DNA from: Acinetobacter sp. S54 | GTDB taxonomy: Bacteria; Pseudomonadota; Gammaproteobacteria; Pseudomonadales; Moraxellaceae | Direction: 5' to 3' | DNA: 40,999 nt | Assembly (NCBI RefSeq): GCF_016624945.1 | Contig: NZ_JACVUI010000019.1 | Coordinates: 1 to 40,999, forward strand | Shown here: in pieces, positions 16,942 to 26,593 of the stretch | How the letters are laid out: every line of letters starts with the position of its first letter | Numbering within the stretch: position 1 is the first letter of the stretch | Notes under the pieces: generated by a model | What the model was told of the DNA's origin: nothing | Seen by the model: the letters and a program-made list of their open reading frames with translations, nothing else | The model's database searches: none | Position numbers and translations under genes: made by a program

Positions 16942-18759
16942 TTATCTATCGACTTTTAATACAGCTAAAAACGCTTCTTGTGGGATTTCTACACTCCCCA
17001 CCTGTTTCATGCGTTTCTTACCTTCTTTTTGTTTCGCAAGTAATTTCTTCTTACGTGATACGTCACCACCATAACATTTTGCCAATACGTTTTTACGCAT
17101 GGCTTTTACAGTAGAACGGGCAATAACCTGCGCACCTATCGCCGCCTGAATCGCAACATCAAACATTTGACGTGGAATCAAGTCTTTCATCTTTTCAACT
17201 AATGCAATACCACGATGACGAGCATCTTGACGGTGACAGATCATGGCCAAGGCATCCACCTTTTCACCATTAATTAATACATCAACCTTAACCAGAGATG
17301 AACTCTCAAAACGAACAAAGTTATAATCTAGCGAAGCGAAACCACGTGAACATGATTTCAACTTATCAAAGAAATCCATAACAACTTCGGCCATTGGAAT
17401 TTCAAAAGTTAAGGAAACCTGATTTCCTAGAAACTTCATGTCTTTTTGGACGCCACGACGCTCGATACATAAAGTCATGACGTTACCTAAATATTCCTGC
17501 GGAACCAGAATATGACATTCGGCAATCGGTTCACGGAGGTCTTCGACCAAACTTCCATCTGGCATTTTTGAAGGACTATCGATATAGATCGTATCGCCTT
17601 TTTTGGTAAGGGCTTCATACACTACGGTTGGTGCAGAACTAATCAGGTCCAGATCATACTCACGTTCTAAACGTTCTTGTACAATCTCCATATGTAGCAT
17701 ACCCAAAAAGCCACAACGGAAACCAAAGCCTAATGCATCGGAGCTCTCAGGTTCAAAGAACAACGCTGAGTCATTGATCTGTAATTTTTGTAAAGCTTCT
17801 CGGAACGGTTCAAAGTCACTGGCATCAATCGGGAATAAACCTGCATACACCTGCGGTTTAACTTTTTTGAAACCCGGTAAAGTTTTAACTTCAGGCGTTG
17901 AAGACAACGTAATTGTATCGCCTACAGGAGCCCCAAAAATATCTTTAATTCCTGCAATTACGAAACCTACCTCACCCGCTTCAAGGATATCGGTCTCGGT
18001 GTGTTTAGGATTAAATACCCCGACAGATGTTACAGGATGAATCTGGCCTGTAGATTTAACTAGCATCTTGTCGCCTTTACGGATACGACCCTGCTTGATC
18101 CGTACCAAAGACACCACACCTAAATAGTTATCAAACCACGAGTCGATAATTAAAGCCTGTAACGGTGCTTCACGATCACCTTCTGGAGGCGGGATCACAT
18201 CGACTAAACGCTCGAGGACACCTTCAACTCCTAAACCTGTTTTTGCAGAACAAGTTGGTGCATCTGTGGCTTCAATCCCGATGATTTCTTCAATTTCATG
18301 AATAACGCGCTCAGGTTCTGCCTGCGGTAAATCAATTTTATTGAGAATGGGTAAAACTTCCAGACCTTGTTCAATCGCGGTATAACAATTGGCAACGGAT
18401 TGCGCTTCTACGCCCTGCGCTGCATCTACCACTAGCAATGCACCCTCACAAGCAGCAAGCGAGCGAGAGACTTCATAGGAAAAGTCTACGTGTCCCGGGG
18501 TATCAATAAAGTTAAGCTGATATTCTTGACCATTCGGATGCGTGTAATAAAGCGTTACGGATGCAGCTTTAATGGTAATCCCGCGTTCGCGTTCAAGCTC
18601 CATTGAGTCCAAAACCTGAGCTTGCATTTCACGGTCTTGTAAACCACCACACATCTGAATAAAACGGTCAGCCAAAGTTGACTTACCATGGTCAATGTGA
18701 GCAATGATCGAGAAGTTACGAATATTTTTGATATCAACGGATTTTTTAGCCGACGCCAT
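16942..18759 (-). CDS. lepA: Elongation factor 4 (LepA back-translocase)
   Basis: LepA is a ribosome-dependent translational GTPase that remodels stalled or misassembled ribosomal complexes. At 605 residues it is close to the usual 599. The G motifs are present: AHIDHGKST, the switch [10 protein letters not shown], and the guanine-specificity NKIDLP. It has the EF-G-like domains II, III and V, plus the LepA-specific C-terminal domain ending with [19 protein letters not shown]. It is the first gene of the lepA-lepB operon and is preceded by a 225-bp gap with promoter-like repeats. Confidence 0.99.
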   Translation of the reverse strand: MASAKKSVDIKNIRNFSIIAHIDHGKSTLADRFIQMCGGLQDREMQAQVLDSMELERERGITIKAASVTLYYTHPNGQEYQLNFIDTPGHVDFSYEVSRSLAACEGALLVVDAAQGVEAQSVANCYTAIEQGLEVLPILNKIDLPQAEPERVIHEIEEIIGIEATDAPTCSAKTGLGVEGVLERLVDVIPPPEGDREAPLQALIIDSWFDNYLGVVSLVRIKQGRIRKGDKMLVKSTGQIHPVTSVGVFNPKHTETDILEAGEVGFVIAGIKDIFGAPVGDTITLSSTPEVKTLPGFKKVKPQVYAGLFPIDASDFEPFREALQKLQINDSALFFEPESSDALGFGFRCGFLGMLHMEIVQERLEREYDLDLISSAPTVVYEALTKKGDTIYIDSPSKMPDGSLVEDLREPIAECHILVPQEYLGNVMTLCIERRGVQKDMKFLGNQVSLTFEIPMAEVVMDFFDKLKSCSRGFASLDYNFVRFESSSLVKVDVLINGEKVDALAMICHRQDARHRGIALVEKMKDLIPRQMFDVAIQAAIGAQVIARSTVKAMRKNVLAKCYGGDVSRKKKLLAKQKEGKKRMKQVGSVEIPQEAFLAVLKVDR

Positions 18760-18802
18760 AGATTACTCTGAAAAAAAATACACCTTTAAATGCAATACTT
18801 CA

Positions 18803-18850
18803 CACAGTATGCAAGATGTAAAAGGACTGTCCTAAATTGCTGCACAGTAT
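18803..18850 (-). promoter_or_regulatory. Repeat-palindrome-repeat element upstream of lepA, probable promoter region
   Basis: Two CACAGTAT repeats (18803-18810 and 18843-18850), exactly 40 bases apart, flank the palindrome AGGACTGTCCT (18823-18833). Read on the minus strand the repeats are ATACTGTG and form parts of possible -10 boxes (TATACT and CATACT). No convincing -35 box is seen. The element is visible; a promoter or operator role is inferred. Confidence 0.4.
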
Positions 18851-18984
18851 AAGCAACCGCTGATTAAAAATATAGTGCGATCATTCTGCTTTTAAAACTA
18901 TTCATTGAATTGCAACAAAATACAGCTCCAATTAATTTTAATTCCTAAAAAGAAGTCAATGTATGCTCAAGTTACAACAAACGT

Positions 18985-19434
18985 TCAACCGTAACTCATG
19001 GTAAAATCTATCGGATTAATATCTTTGGCTAAAGGCTGGTAAGTCTGTGTAAAGGTAGGTGACATACGTTTTGGTCGACCCGTACTGATCTCAACACACG
19101 CCCATTTGGTTTTTGCCACAAACAAAACAGTTTGATCCTTAGGCCGATAAAATACATATTGACGTGACAAATAGATGCTATCAATCGCATCTAGCCATGT
19201 ACGAAGTATAATTTCTTCACCTGCAAAAGCTGCTTTTCGATATTGTACCTGATGCTCGACTGCGACCATAGCATGATTCATTTCAAGATATTCTTTCAGG
19301 CCCAACCCCAAAGCCTCGACATGTGCGGTGGCTACATCCTGCATCCATTGCACATACATCACATTATTCACATGTCCCAATTGATCGATGTGTTCAGGCT
19401 GTACCACTAGTTTTAAATCAAAAATCGCACTCAT
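18985..19434 (-). CDS. Hotdog-fold acyl-CoA thioesterase (4HBT family)
   Basis: The 149-residue protein has the single hotdog-domain length. The 4-hydroxybenzoyl-CoA thioesterase-like motif HIDQLGHVNNVMYVQWMQDV is near residues 15-35, with the catalytic aspartate or asparagine position in the GHVNN segment. RKAAFAGEEIILRTWLDAID continues the fold. It probably hydrolyses short- or medium-chain acyl-CoA; the substrate is not deducible. It is on the same strand as mucD and lepA, 127 bases after mucD with a terminator between, so it is probably transcribed separately. Confidence 0.85.
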   Translation of the reverse strand: MSAIFDLKLVVQPEHIDQLGHVNNVMYVQWMQDVATAHVEALGLGLKEYLEMNHAMVAVEHQVQYRKAAFAGEEIILRTWLDAIDSIYLSRQYVFYRPKDQTVLFVAKTKWACVEISTGRPKRMSPTFTQTYQPLAKDINPIDFTMSYG

Positions 19435-19513
19435 TCTTTATTCGTTCCAATTTCCATCCTCATACAGAGGCTACTCTTCACATTTATACTGTATCTTACT
19501 AGAAATATCCCAT

Positions 19514-19541
19514 AAAAAAGCCACTTCGTTTAAAGTGGCTT
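19514..19541 (-). terminator. Terminator of mucD
   Basis: AAGCCACTT (19518-19526) pairs with AAGTGGCTT (19533-19541), with a six-base loop, followed on the minus strand by six T. It lies 20 bases past the mucD stop. Confidence 0.85.
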
Positions 19542-19561
19542 ATTCAACATTATAGCTAGGA

Positions 19562-20944
19562 TTATTTGATTCGTAAGCCCAGCATAGCACGCTGTCCCTG
19601 ACGAATAATTGACACTCGCGCTACCGTATTCTTTGGTAAAGCGGCTACGGTCTTAGCAAAATCATTGGCATTTAGAATCGCAGTGTTATTAATCTGAGTA
19701 ATAACGTCACCAGAAATAATGTTTGATTGTGCAGCCAATCCTCCACGCGTGACATCCTGAACCAGAATGCCCCCGCGTACATCTAAACGTGATTGTTCCG
19801 CTGGTGTCAGGTTACGAATCGACATACCTAACACAGGACCATTTTGTTGTGCGGCTCGTTCAGAAGTAGCTGGTGTGTCATCTGGCGCAGTAGTTAAAGT
19901 CGCAGAAATACTACGAGGTTTACCGTCACGTAATATTTCTAACTGAATCGTTTGTTTTGGCATTGTCCGATTCAGATAGTTTAAAAGATCAGAGGTTCGT
20001 GAAATTGGAGAACCATTATATTTCATAATGATATCACCCGCTTTTAAACCTGCTTTAGCCGCGGGTGAATCTGGCGCAACCTGATTGATCAATGAACCTT
20101 CTGGACGCGGTAAGTTATAGGCATCGGCTAGGTTACGGTCAATATCCTGTAACATGACCCCTAGATAAGAACGCGTAACTTTTCCAGTGGTTTTAAGCTG
20201 TTGAACTACATCCATTGCCACATCGATTGGAATAGAAAATGACAAGCCCATATACCCGCCAGTACCACTAAAGATACGTGAATTAACCCCCACGACCTCA
20301 CCACGCTGATTAAATAAAGGCCCACCGGAGTTGCCAGGATTAAGCGCTACATCGGTTTGAATAAATGGAACAGAGGTTTCACCTTGCATATTTCGTGATT
20401 TTGCGCTCACGATCCCAGCAGATGCCGAATAATCAAAGCCAAATGGTGAGCCGATTGCAAGCACAGGTTCACCTACTTTAAGCTGATCGACATTGCCTAT
20501 TTTTAAAGCGGGATAACTTGTACCATCAACTTTGAGTAATGCCACATCGGTACGTTCATCACTACCAATAACTTTTGCATCAATTTCACGGCGATCCTGC
20601 AATGTAATAGTAATGCGTGATGCATCTTCAACTACATGGTGGTTCGTGAGTAAATAACCATCATTACTAATGAAAAAAGCACTGCCGTATCCGACTTTTT
20701 CCTGAGGAACCTGTTGTTGTGGAATGACGACCTGATTACCAAAAAAACGTTTTAAAATCTCTGGGACTTGTTGTTGTAACAACTCTTCCTGAGTCATTTT
20801 TTTTACAACATTGACACTGACCACAGCTGGGCTGACTTGTTCGACCAAACTGGAAAAATCAACAGGCGTTGCAGCATCCGCTTGTACAGCTGCCATAGTA
20901 AACACCATGGCATACATTCCATTTTGTAAATAGCGACTATTCAT
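19562..20944 (-). CDS. mucD: DegP/DegQ-type periplasmic serine protease, MucD ortholog
   Basis: HtrA-family protease and chaperone, about 460 residues from the ATG at 20944; an upstream GTG at 20959 is less likely. A signal peptide ends near VQADA-ATPVD, so it is periplasmic. The trypsin-like triad is the second His of LLTNHHVVED, Asp in ERTDVALLKV, and Ser206 in NPGNSGGPL. Two PDZ domains follow (about 265-350 with RSYLGVMLQDID, and 375-460 with GGILVQDVTRGG). The call MucD rather than DegQ rests on synteny: in Pseudomonas mucD lies directly before lepA-lepB-rnc-era-recO-pdxJ. Here only a thioesterase gene intervenes. Confidence 0.9.
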   Translation of the reverse strand: MNSRYLQNGMYAMVFTMAAVQADAATPVDFSSLVEQVSPAVVSVNVVKKMTQEELLQQQVPEILKRFFGNQVVIPQQQVPQEKVGYGSAFFISNDGYLLTNHHVVEDASRITITLQDRREIDAKVIGSDERTDVALLKVDGTSYPALKIGNVDQLKVGEPVLAIGSPFGFDYSASAGIVSAKSRNMQGETSVPFIQTDVALNPGNSGGPLFNQRGEVVGVNSRIFSGTGGYMGLSFSIPIDVAMDVVQQLKTTGKVTRSYLGVMLQDIDRNLADAYNLPRPEGSLINQVAPDSPAAKAGLKAGDIIMKYNGSPISRTSDLLNYLNRTMPKQTIQLEILRDGKPRSISATLTTAPDDTPATSERAAQQNGPVLGMSIRNLTPAEQSRLDVRGGILVQDVTRGGLAAQSNIISGDVITQINNTAILNANDFAKTVAALPKNTVARVSIIRQGQRAMLGLRIK

Positions 20945-21201
20945 GTAGCACAAACTCACACACTAGTTTTAGGTTAGACCCAATTGTTTTAACACAACTT
21001 TTTCTCCATTTCCGTAATAATATGTTTATTATTCCAAGAATAAAAAATTGTGATTATTGCATTAAATTTTCCATATTAGGATCATTTAGACGTTCTAAAA
21101 TTTGAAAGTTTATTGAAATTTCGATTTAGATTTAAGCATATCGAGTCTTGCCTTTTCTTAAAAAAAAGCGTGTTATTAGCAAACTTTTTGTAAATTAGCT
21201 G
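20945..21201. other. Divergent mucD/nadB gap, the site where algU-mucABC sits in Pseudomonas
   Basis: The 257-bp AT-rich spacer between the divergent mucD and nadB has no open frame of note. In Pseudomonas the sigma factor gene algU and its regulators mucA, mucB and mucC lie between nadB and mucD. Here none of them is present and no recognisable remnant is seen. A possible nadB promoter is TTGCCT (21148-21153), 17 bases, TGTTAT (21171-21176). Confidence 0.55.
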
Positions 21202-22842
21202 ATGGACATGCCTGATTTAGACACAACTCATCATTTTGATGTGATTATTGTGGGCAGTGGCGGCGCTGGTTTAAGCCTTGCTTTGTCATTACCAAGTCAT
21301 TACAACGTTGCGGTTTTAGCAAAATCTTCCCTGACAGAAGCCAGTACTTTTTATGCTCAGGGCGGTGTTGCCGCGGTTCTGGATGAAACAGATTCCATTC
21401 AACAGCATATTGATGACACGATGATTGCAGGAGCGCATTTATGTGAATTAGATGCGGTTAAACAAACAGTGGAAGGTGGTCGTCCATCGGTTGATTTTCT
21501 CCTCAATCATGGAGTTCAGTTTACTTTAGATGAAGAAGATCAACTTCATTTAACCCGTGAAGGGGGGCATTCACAGCGTCGTATTATTCATGCTGCAGAT
21601 GCAACAGGTAAAGCGATTTCCACGACATTAGTGCAACGTGCCCGCGAACAAAAAAATCTGACTATATTTGAAAATTACGTCGCGATTGATGTTATTACAC
21701 TGCATAAATTAGGTCATACGGACCAGAGTAATCGTGCAGTTGGCCTTTATGTACTGGATGAAAAAACTGAAAAAGTCCATACATTTCTAGCCCCCTTTAC
21801 GGCCCTTGCCTGCGGTGGCGCAATGAAAGCCTATCTGTATACCTCAAATCCTGATATTGCGACTGGTGATGGCATTGCCATGGCTTATCGCGCAGGTTGT
21901 CGTGTGGCAAATATGGAATTTAATCAGTTCCATCCGACCTGCTTGTATCATCCACAGGCACGTTCATTTTTGATCACCGAAGCTATGCGTGGTGAAGGCG
22001 CCTATTTGCGTTTACCTGATGGTGAACGTTTTATGTTGCGATTCGATGAACGCGCCGAATTAGCACCCCGAGATATCGTCGCACGTGCGATTGACTATGA
22101 AATCAAGCGCTTGGGAATCCGTCATGTCTGGCTGGATATTACTCATAAACCCGCTGATTTTATTCAGGAACATTTTCCAACTCTTTATACGCGTTTACTT
22201 GAGTTGGGTATTGATATTACCAAAGATATGATTCCTGTCGTTCCTGCCGCGCATTATACTTGTGGCGGTGTGGTTGTGGATGAACACAGCCAAACGGATC
22301 TTGAGGGCCTATATGCAATTGGGGAAACATCTTATACGGGTTTACATGGGGCTAACCGCATGGCCAGTAACTCACTATTGGAATGTTTTGTTTACGGAAT
22401 GAGCGCCGCACAGGATATCCAGCACAAATTTAATCATGGTTTTACATTACCCGATGTACCCAATTGGGATGAATCTCAGGTCACTGATGCTGATGAAGAT
22501 GTGGTTATCCTACAAAACTGGGATGAATTACGTTCGACCATGTGGAATTATGTCGGCATTGTACGCACCACCAAACGGCTAGAACGTGCTTTACATCGCA
22601 TCGAAATGTTAAAACGAGAAATTACTGAATATTATCAGGACTATCGTGTCAGTAAAAATCTGATTGAACTGCGAAATCTGGTACTGGTTTCAGAAATGAT
22701 TGTACGGTGTGCAATGCAACGCAAAGAATCTCGTGGCTTACATTACACACTGGATTATCCAGAGCTGGGAAATGAGCTACGAAAAACTGTACTGACGCCT
22801 CCTACTTTTGAAGTAGAACAACCGTTAGTAAATGTAATTTAA
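21202..22842 (+). CDS. nadB: L-aspartate oxidase
   Basis: This flavoenzyme oxidises L-aspartate to iminoaspartate, the first step of de novo NAD synthesis, feeding NadA. The length is 546 residues (E. coli 540). The FAD-binding Rossmann motif [17 protein letters not shown] is at residues 14-30. The succinate dehydrogenase/fumarate reductase-type active-site motifs are [15 protein letters not shown] and [15 protein letters not shown], with the C-terminal FAD contact [17 protein letters not shown]. The ATG at 21202 is followed by another at 21208; either could be used. It is transcribed alone, ending at a shared terminator. Confidence 0.98.
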   Translation: MDMPDLDTTHHFDVIIVGSGGAGLSLALSLPSHYNVAVLAKSSLTEASTFYAQGGVAAVLDETDSIQQHIDDTMIAGAHLCELDAVKQTVEGGRPSVDFLLNHGVQFTLDEEDQLHLTREGGHSQRRIIHAADATGKAISTTLVQRAREQKNLTIFENYVAIDVITLHKLGHTDQSNRAVGLYVLDEKTEKVHTFLAPFTALACGGAMKAYLYTSNPDIATGDGIAMAYRAGCRVANMEFNQFHPTCLYHPQARSFLITEAMRGEGAYLRLPDGERFMLRFDERAELAPRDIVARAIDYEIKRLGIRHVWLDITHKPADFIQEHFPTLYTRLLELGIDITKDMIPVVPAAHYTCGGVVVDEHSQTDLEGLYAIGETSYTGLHGANRMASNSLLECFVYGMSAAQDIQHKFNHGFTLPDVPNWDESQVTDADEDVVILQNWDELRSTMWNYVGIVRTTKRLERALHRIEMLKREITEYYQDYRVSKNLIELRNLVLVSEMIVRCAMQRKESRGLHYTLDYPELGNELRKTVLTPPTFEVEQPLVNVI

Positions 22843-22862
22843 GTCTAAAATTCTAAAAAGCC

Positions 22863-22897
22863 AATGCGCGAAAAAATGAATTATTTCGCGCATTTTT
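22863..22897. terminator. Bidirectional terminator between nadB and tmk
   Basis: AATGCGCGAAA (22863-22873) is perfectly complementary to TTTCGCGCATT (22884-22894), with a 10-base AT loop. T-rich sequence follows on the nadB side. Confidence 0.88.
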
Positions 22898-22910
22898 ATA
22901 TTTAAATATT

Positions 22911-23510
22911 CTATTTTAGATGGTTTAATGCATCCTCAAATACCTTTTCAGGGGTTTGCATCGCATCCAAACGCTTTACTCTTTCTGGATGGAGTTGATG
23001 TAACTCGTGATAACCTTGACGTACTCGCTCAAAAAAATCAACTTTTTCCTGCTCAAAACGATCCAAAGCTCCACGTTCGCGGGCGCGCGACATGCCTAGC
23101 TCAATCGGTGCATCCAGCCAGAACGTAATATCTGGCATTCGAGATACAAATGTTTGATTCAAAATATTGAGCTTTTCCTTGCTTAAACCTCGTCCAGCAC
23201 ATTGATAGGCATAGCTAGCATCGGTGAAACGATCACTCAATACTGTTTTCCCTGCATTGAGAGCGGGAATGACAACCTGTTCTAAATGTTGTGCCCGTGC
23301 TGCATAAATCAATAAGAGCTCTGTATCATGCGCCATTTTTTCTTCATGATTGACTGCTAGCAATAGATCACGAACTCTTTCAGCAAGTGGTGTGCCACCT
23401 GGTTCACGGGTCAATACAATCTGTTCCCCCTGCCGTTCAAAATACTCATAAATCTTGCGAATGAGCGTAGTTTTTCCTACACCTTCCGTGCCTTCAAAGC
23501 TAATGAACAT
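22911..23510 (-). CDS. tmk: Thymidylate kinase
   Basis: This enzyme phosphorylates dTMP to dTDP for DNA synthesis. The 199-residue protein has the P-loop FEGTEGVGKTTL at residues 5-16, the substrate motif TREPGGTPLAERVR, the DRF motif in LSDRFTDASYAYQ, and a LID region SRARERGALDRFEQ. The GGGAG ribosome site sits 4 bases before the ATG. It follows mltG by 9 bases; pabC-mltG-tmk is a common gammaproteobacterial order. Confidence 0.98.
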   Translation of the reverse strand: MFISFEGTEGVGKTTLIRKIYEYFERQGEQIVLTREPGGTPLAERVRDLLLAVNHEEKMAHDTELLLIYAARAQHLEQVVIPALNAGKTVLSDRFTDASYAYQCAGRGLSKEKLNILNQTFVSRMPDITFWLDAPIELGMSRARERGALDRFEQEKVDFFERVRQGYHELHQLHPERVKRLDAMQTPEKVFEDALNHLK

Positions 23511-23519
23511 TTTAACTCC

Positions 23520-24590
23520 CTAGTTTTTTGACCTTAACACGGATAAATAATCCTGAACTGCCTGATTATGCGCTTGCAGGGTTGCACTAAACTTGTGTCC
23601 ACCATTGCCTGTAGCAACAAAATAAATATTGTCAGATTGATCGGGATGCATAGCGGCTTCAATCGCTTTTTTCCCTGGCATGGCAATGGGTGTAGGGGGC
23701 AAGCCCGACATGGTATAGGTATTATAAGGCGTCGGTGTACGCAAATCCTGTCGACTAATTTTACCTTGGTAGTTGTCACCCATTCCATAAATAACAGTTG
23801 GATCAGTCTGTAAACGCATTCCTAATTTTAAACGGCGTACAAATACCCCTGAAACTTGCTCAAGCTCACGATCCAAACTGGTTTCTTTTTCGATAATAGA
23901 TGCCATGATCAAAGCTTCATATTTATTTTTATAAGGTAAATCTGCTGCTCGATTTTGCCATGCGGTATCCAATGCTTTCATCTGATGTTGATACAGATCC
24001 GACAGGATTTTTTTATCAGTTTCACCTTTAGAAAAGAAATATGTGTTTGGTGCAAACAAACCTTCAGGATGTGAATACGGCAACCCCAGTTCTTTTGCTA
24101 TTTGCTCTTGCGGTAAATTAACCACGGATTTAGTCACATACGGATCTTTTTTCAAATTGGCAATCAATTGCTTGAAGGTCGTTCCTTCAATCACTTGAAC
24201 CCGAATCATTTGTGCATTTTCCGCATTAGACAACATGCCTAATACCTGTCGAATGCTCATTCCCTGAGGAACTTCATATACCCCTGCTTTCATCGTGTCA
24301 TGAATAAAAAATTTCTGATAAATTTTTAGAATTAACGGTATAGAAACCTGATTATCTCTCGCCAAACGCTCAATAAAATGAGAATACGTGTCTCCACTGG
24401 CAACCACCAATAATTCTTTTTTGCCTTTTACAGGATAGTCTTTAAAGAGATTGGTCCAAACGAGACTCACAACCCCAATACCTAAAATGCAAAGTGCCAT
24501 GAGCCATTTTCTGTTTTTTTTAAAAAAGCCTATTTTGTTTGGAGGCTTTTTTTTATTTTTTGCTTTAGGCTTATTTGAAGGTTTTGACAT
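23520..24590 (-). CDS. mltG: Endolytic murein transglycosylase
   Basis: This inner-membrane lytic transglycosylase (YceG family) cleaves nascent glycan strands and sets their length. The 356-residue protein has a very basic cytosolic tail (KPKAKNKKKPPNKIGFFKKN), one membrane helix at about residues 30-47, a LysM-like domain, and the catalytic domain. The catalytic glutamate is in MASIIEKETSLD, and YSHPEGLFAPNTYFF and the late motif GLPPTPIAMPG are typical. Its start is one base after the pabC stop, so the two are translationally coupled. Confidence 0.96.
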   Translation of the reverse strand: MSKPSNKPKAKNKKKPPNKIGFFKKNRKWLMALCILGIGVVSLVWTNLFKDYPVKGKKELLVVASGDTYSHFIERLARDNQVSIPLILKIYQKFFIHDTMKAGVYEVPQGMSIRQVLGMLSNAENAQMIRVQVIEGTTFKQLIANLKKDPYVTKSVVNLPQEQIAKELGLPYSHPEGLFAPNTYFFSKGETDKKILSDLYQHQMKALDTAWQNRAADLPYKNKYEALIMASIIEKETSLDRELEQVSGVFVRRLKLGMRLQTDPTVIYGMGDNYQGKISRQDLRTPTPYNTYTMSGLPPTPIAMPGKKAIEAAMHPDQSDNIYFVATGNGGHKFSATLQAHNQAVQDYLSVLRSKN

Positions 24591-24591
24591 A

Positions 24592-25404
24592 TCAGTGAAT
24601 CTGGTTCAGTTGAAGTGTATGAAAAAGATCTACACATATTTGAGAATCTAAAGGTTTTCCATCAAGATGGCTCACAGCTTTCATCGGATGCAGCGCATTA
24701 CAAAAAAATAATGCCTGAATATTTTCCAGCTCATTCATATCGATAAAACCATGTGCGACAGGCACACCCATTTTTTCCATTCGAGATAAAATTTCGGCCC
24801 GCATCACGCCGTGCACGCCATTATAACGAAGTTCGGGCGTAATCCATGTATCTTTTAAATAAATAAAGCAATTACTGCTAATACCTTCAACAATCAACCC
24901 CTGTACATCCGTTACAAGTGCTTCAGGCCATTGTCGTTGATCAGCCTCCTGTTTTAGTAGAACCTGCTCTAGCCGATTTAAAGTTTTTAGTCCCACTAAA
25001 TGTGGCATCGTCATTCCTAACACCTGATTTAATACACCTGTCTGTATAAATTGAGGATGGCATTCAGTAAATTCTTGTGGATAAAACCAAACATAAATAT
25101 CCGCATTTTGCGTGGGCAAACTATAACCACGCTGGCCGACACCCCGACTAATAACAATCTTAAGGGTACCAGTTAAAATATCGTTCAGGCATTGTAATTG
25201 CACGAGAGTTTTTTCAATCAACGACAAATCTGTCTTGAGAAACAAATAATCACAACTATTTTTTAAACGTAACATATGACGTGCTTTTAATTCAAAATGC
25301 CCCCGATAAATACGGGCTGTCGTAAAGCAACCATCTCCATAATGAAATGCACGATCTTGTAAATCTAATGACTCGACTCGTTCTGCATTTTTAAAACACC
25401 ACAT
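24592..25404 (-). CDS. pabC: Aminodeoxychorismate lyase
   Basis: This PLP fold-type IV enzyme releases pyruvate from 4-amino-4-deoxychorismate to give 4-aminobenzoate for folate. The 270 residues match E. coli (269). Visible features are the N-terminal DRAFHYGDGCFTTARIYRGH, the helical middle KTLNRLEQVLLKQEA containing the region of the PLP lysine, and the cofactor loop VEGISSNCFIYLKD. It is the first gene of the pabC-mltG-tmk operon and is divergent from the sulfate-transport operon. Confidence 0.95.
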   Translation of the reverse strand: MWCFKNAERVESLDLQDRAFHYGDGCFTTARIYRGHFELKARHMLRLKNSCDYLFLKTDLSLIEKTLVQLQCLNDILTGTLKIVISRGVGQRGYSLPTQNADIYVWFYPQEFTECHPQFIQTGVLNQVLGMTMPHLVGLKTLNRLEQVLLKQEADQRQWPEALVTDVQGLIVEGISSNCFIYLKDTWITPELRYNGVHGVMRAEILSRMEKMGVPVAHGFIDMNELENIQALFFCNALHPMKAVSHLDGKPLDSQICVDLFHTLQLNQIH

Positions 25405-25467
25405 CGCTAAACATCCCGTTGATTTTCCAGCTTAGTTTAAAAACACATAAGCTTTTTCTATTTCTTT

Positions 25468-25511
25468 TTTATTCATATAAAATTCATTTTTTATTATTTT
25501 TTATGAATAAA
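25468..25511 (+). promoter_or_regulatory. Candidate CysB operator / sulfate operon promoter
   Basis: An exact inverted repeat, TTTATTCATA (25468-25477) and TATGAATAAA (25502-25511), with a 24-base AT-rich spacer lies just upstream of the first cys gene. The right arm overlaps a possible -35 (TTTTTA 25498-25503), which is 17 bases before TATGCT (25521-25526). This arrangement fits an activator site for a LysR-type protein such as CysB. Assignment to CysB is inferred from context. Confidence 0.4.
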
Positions 25512-25567
25512 GACTCGCAGTATGCTGCATCCATGTTCTCAACATTTATTTGAATCAGGGGAAAAAC

Positions 25568-26569
25568 ATGCGTTTGGCACAATTAAAGGTAGGGGTTTTG
25601 GCTGCGTTGATTTCAGTTTCATCATTTGCAGCAACAGATTTTTTAAACGTTTCATATGATCCAACACGTGAACTCTATGAAAACTTTAACAAAGAGTTTG
25701 GCGCGTATTGGAAACAGCGTACCGGTCAGGATGTAAATTTCAAACAATCTCATGGTGGCTCAGGAAAACAAGCCCGTGCGGTAATCGATGGTTTACAAGC
25801 TGATGTAGTGACTTTGGCTTTGGCAGCAGATATCGATGAAATTGCTGAAAAAGCAAAACTCTTACCTGTTGACTGGCAAAAGAAATTTCCGCAAAACTCT
25901 ACCCCTTATACATCCACCATCGTTTTCCTTGTTCGTAAGGGCAATCCAAAAGGTATTAAAGATTGGGCCGATATTGTAAAACCAGGTGTAGAAATTATCA
26001 CACCAAATCCAAAAACATCGGGCGGTGCACGCTGGAACTATTTAGCAGCATGGGCATGGGCGAAACATCAATATGGTTCTGACGCTAAAGCACGGGAATT
26101 CGTTCGCCAGATTTATAAACAAACCAAAGTTCTTGATTCAGGTGCACGTGGTGCGACCACAACTTTTGCTGAACGTGGCATTGGGGATGTATTACTGGCT
26201 TGGGAAAACGAGGCCTATTTAGCACAGCGCGAACAACCGGGCAAGTTTGAAATCATTACTCCGTCTCTTTCAATTTTGGCAGAACCACCCGTTGCAATTG
26301 TTGAAAAGAATGTAAAAAAAGATGGCAATGAAAATCTAGCCAAAGCTTATCTTAACTTCCTTTACTCGCCAAAAGGACAGGATATTGCAGCGAAAAACTT
26401 TTATCGTCCACGTAATGCAGACATTTTAAAACGTTATAGCAGCACATTTAAACCACTTAAATTGGTCACGATTGATAAAGAATTTGGTGGCTGGACCAAA
26501 GTACAAAAGCAGCACTTTGATAATGGCGGCATTTTTGATCAAATCGTAAAAGAAAACAACGTGAAATAA
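25568..26569 (+). CDS. sbp: Sulfate/thiosulfate-binding periplasmic protein
   Basis: This is the solute receptor for the sulfate ABC importer. The chosen ATG at 25568 has an AGGGG site 6 bases upstream; an in-frame TTG at 25550 is unlikely. The first 21 residues are a signal peptide ending SFA-A. The mature part has the family signature [19 protein letters not shown], the substrate loop [20 protein letters not shown], and [20 protein letters not shown]. Sbp and CysP are close relatives, so sulfate versus thiosulfate preference cannot be told. It is the first gene of the operon. Confidence 0.93.
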   Translation: MRLAQLKVGVLAALISVSSFAATDFLNVSYDPTRELYENFNKEFGAYWKQRTGQDVNFKQSHGGSGKQARAVIDGLQADVVTLALAADIDEIAEKAKLLPVDWQKKFPQNSTPYTSTIVFLVRKGNPKGIKDWADIVKPGVEIITPNPKTSGGARWNYLAAWAWAKHQYGSDAKAREFVRQIYKQTKVLDSGARGATTTFAERGIGDVLLAWENEAYLAQREQPGKFEIITPSLSILAEPPVAIVEKNVKKDGNENLAKAYLNFLYSPKGQDIAAKNFYRPRNADILKRYSSTFKPLKLVTIDKEFGGWTKVQKQHFDNGGIFDQIVKENNVK

Positions 26570-26593
26570 TCAGCGTTTATCGGGAGCAGCGTC

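Noticed and set aside
16622..17074. 150-codon plus-strand open frame across the lepA-lepB junction
   Set aside because: Antisense to two essential genes, with no ribosome site and no recognisable features.
17603..18040. 145-codon plus-strand open frame opposite lepA
   Set aside because: Antisense to well-conserved LepA coding sequence, with Ser/Arg-rich composition typical of a reversed frame.
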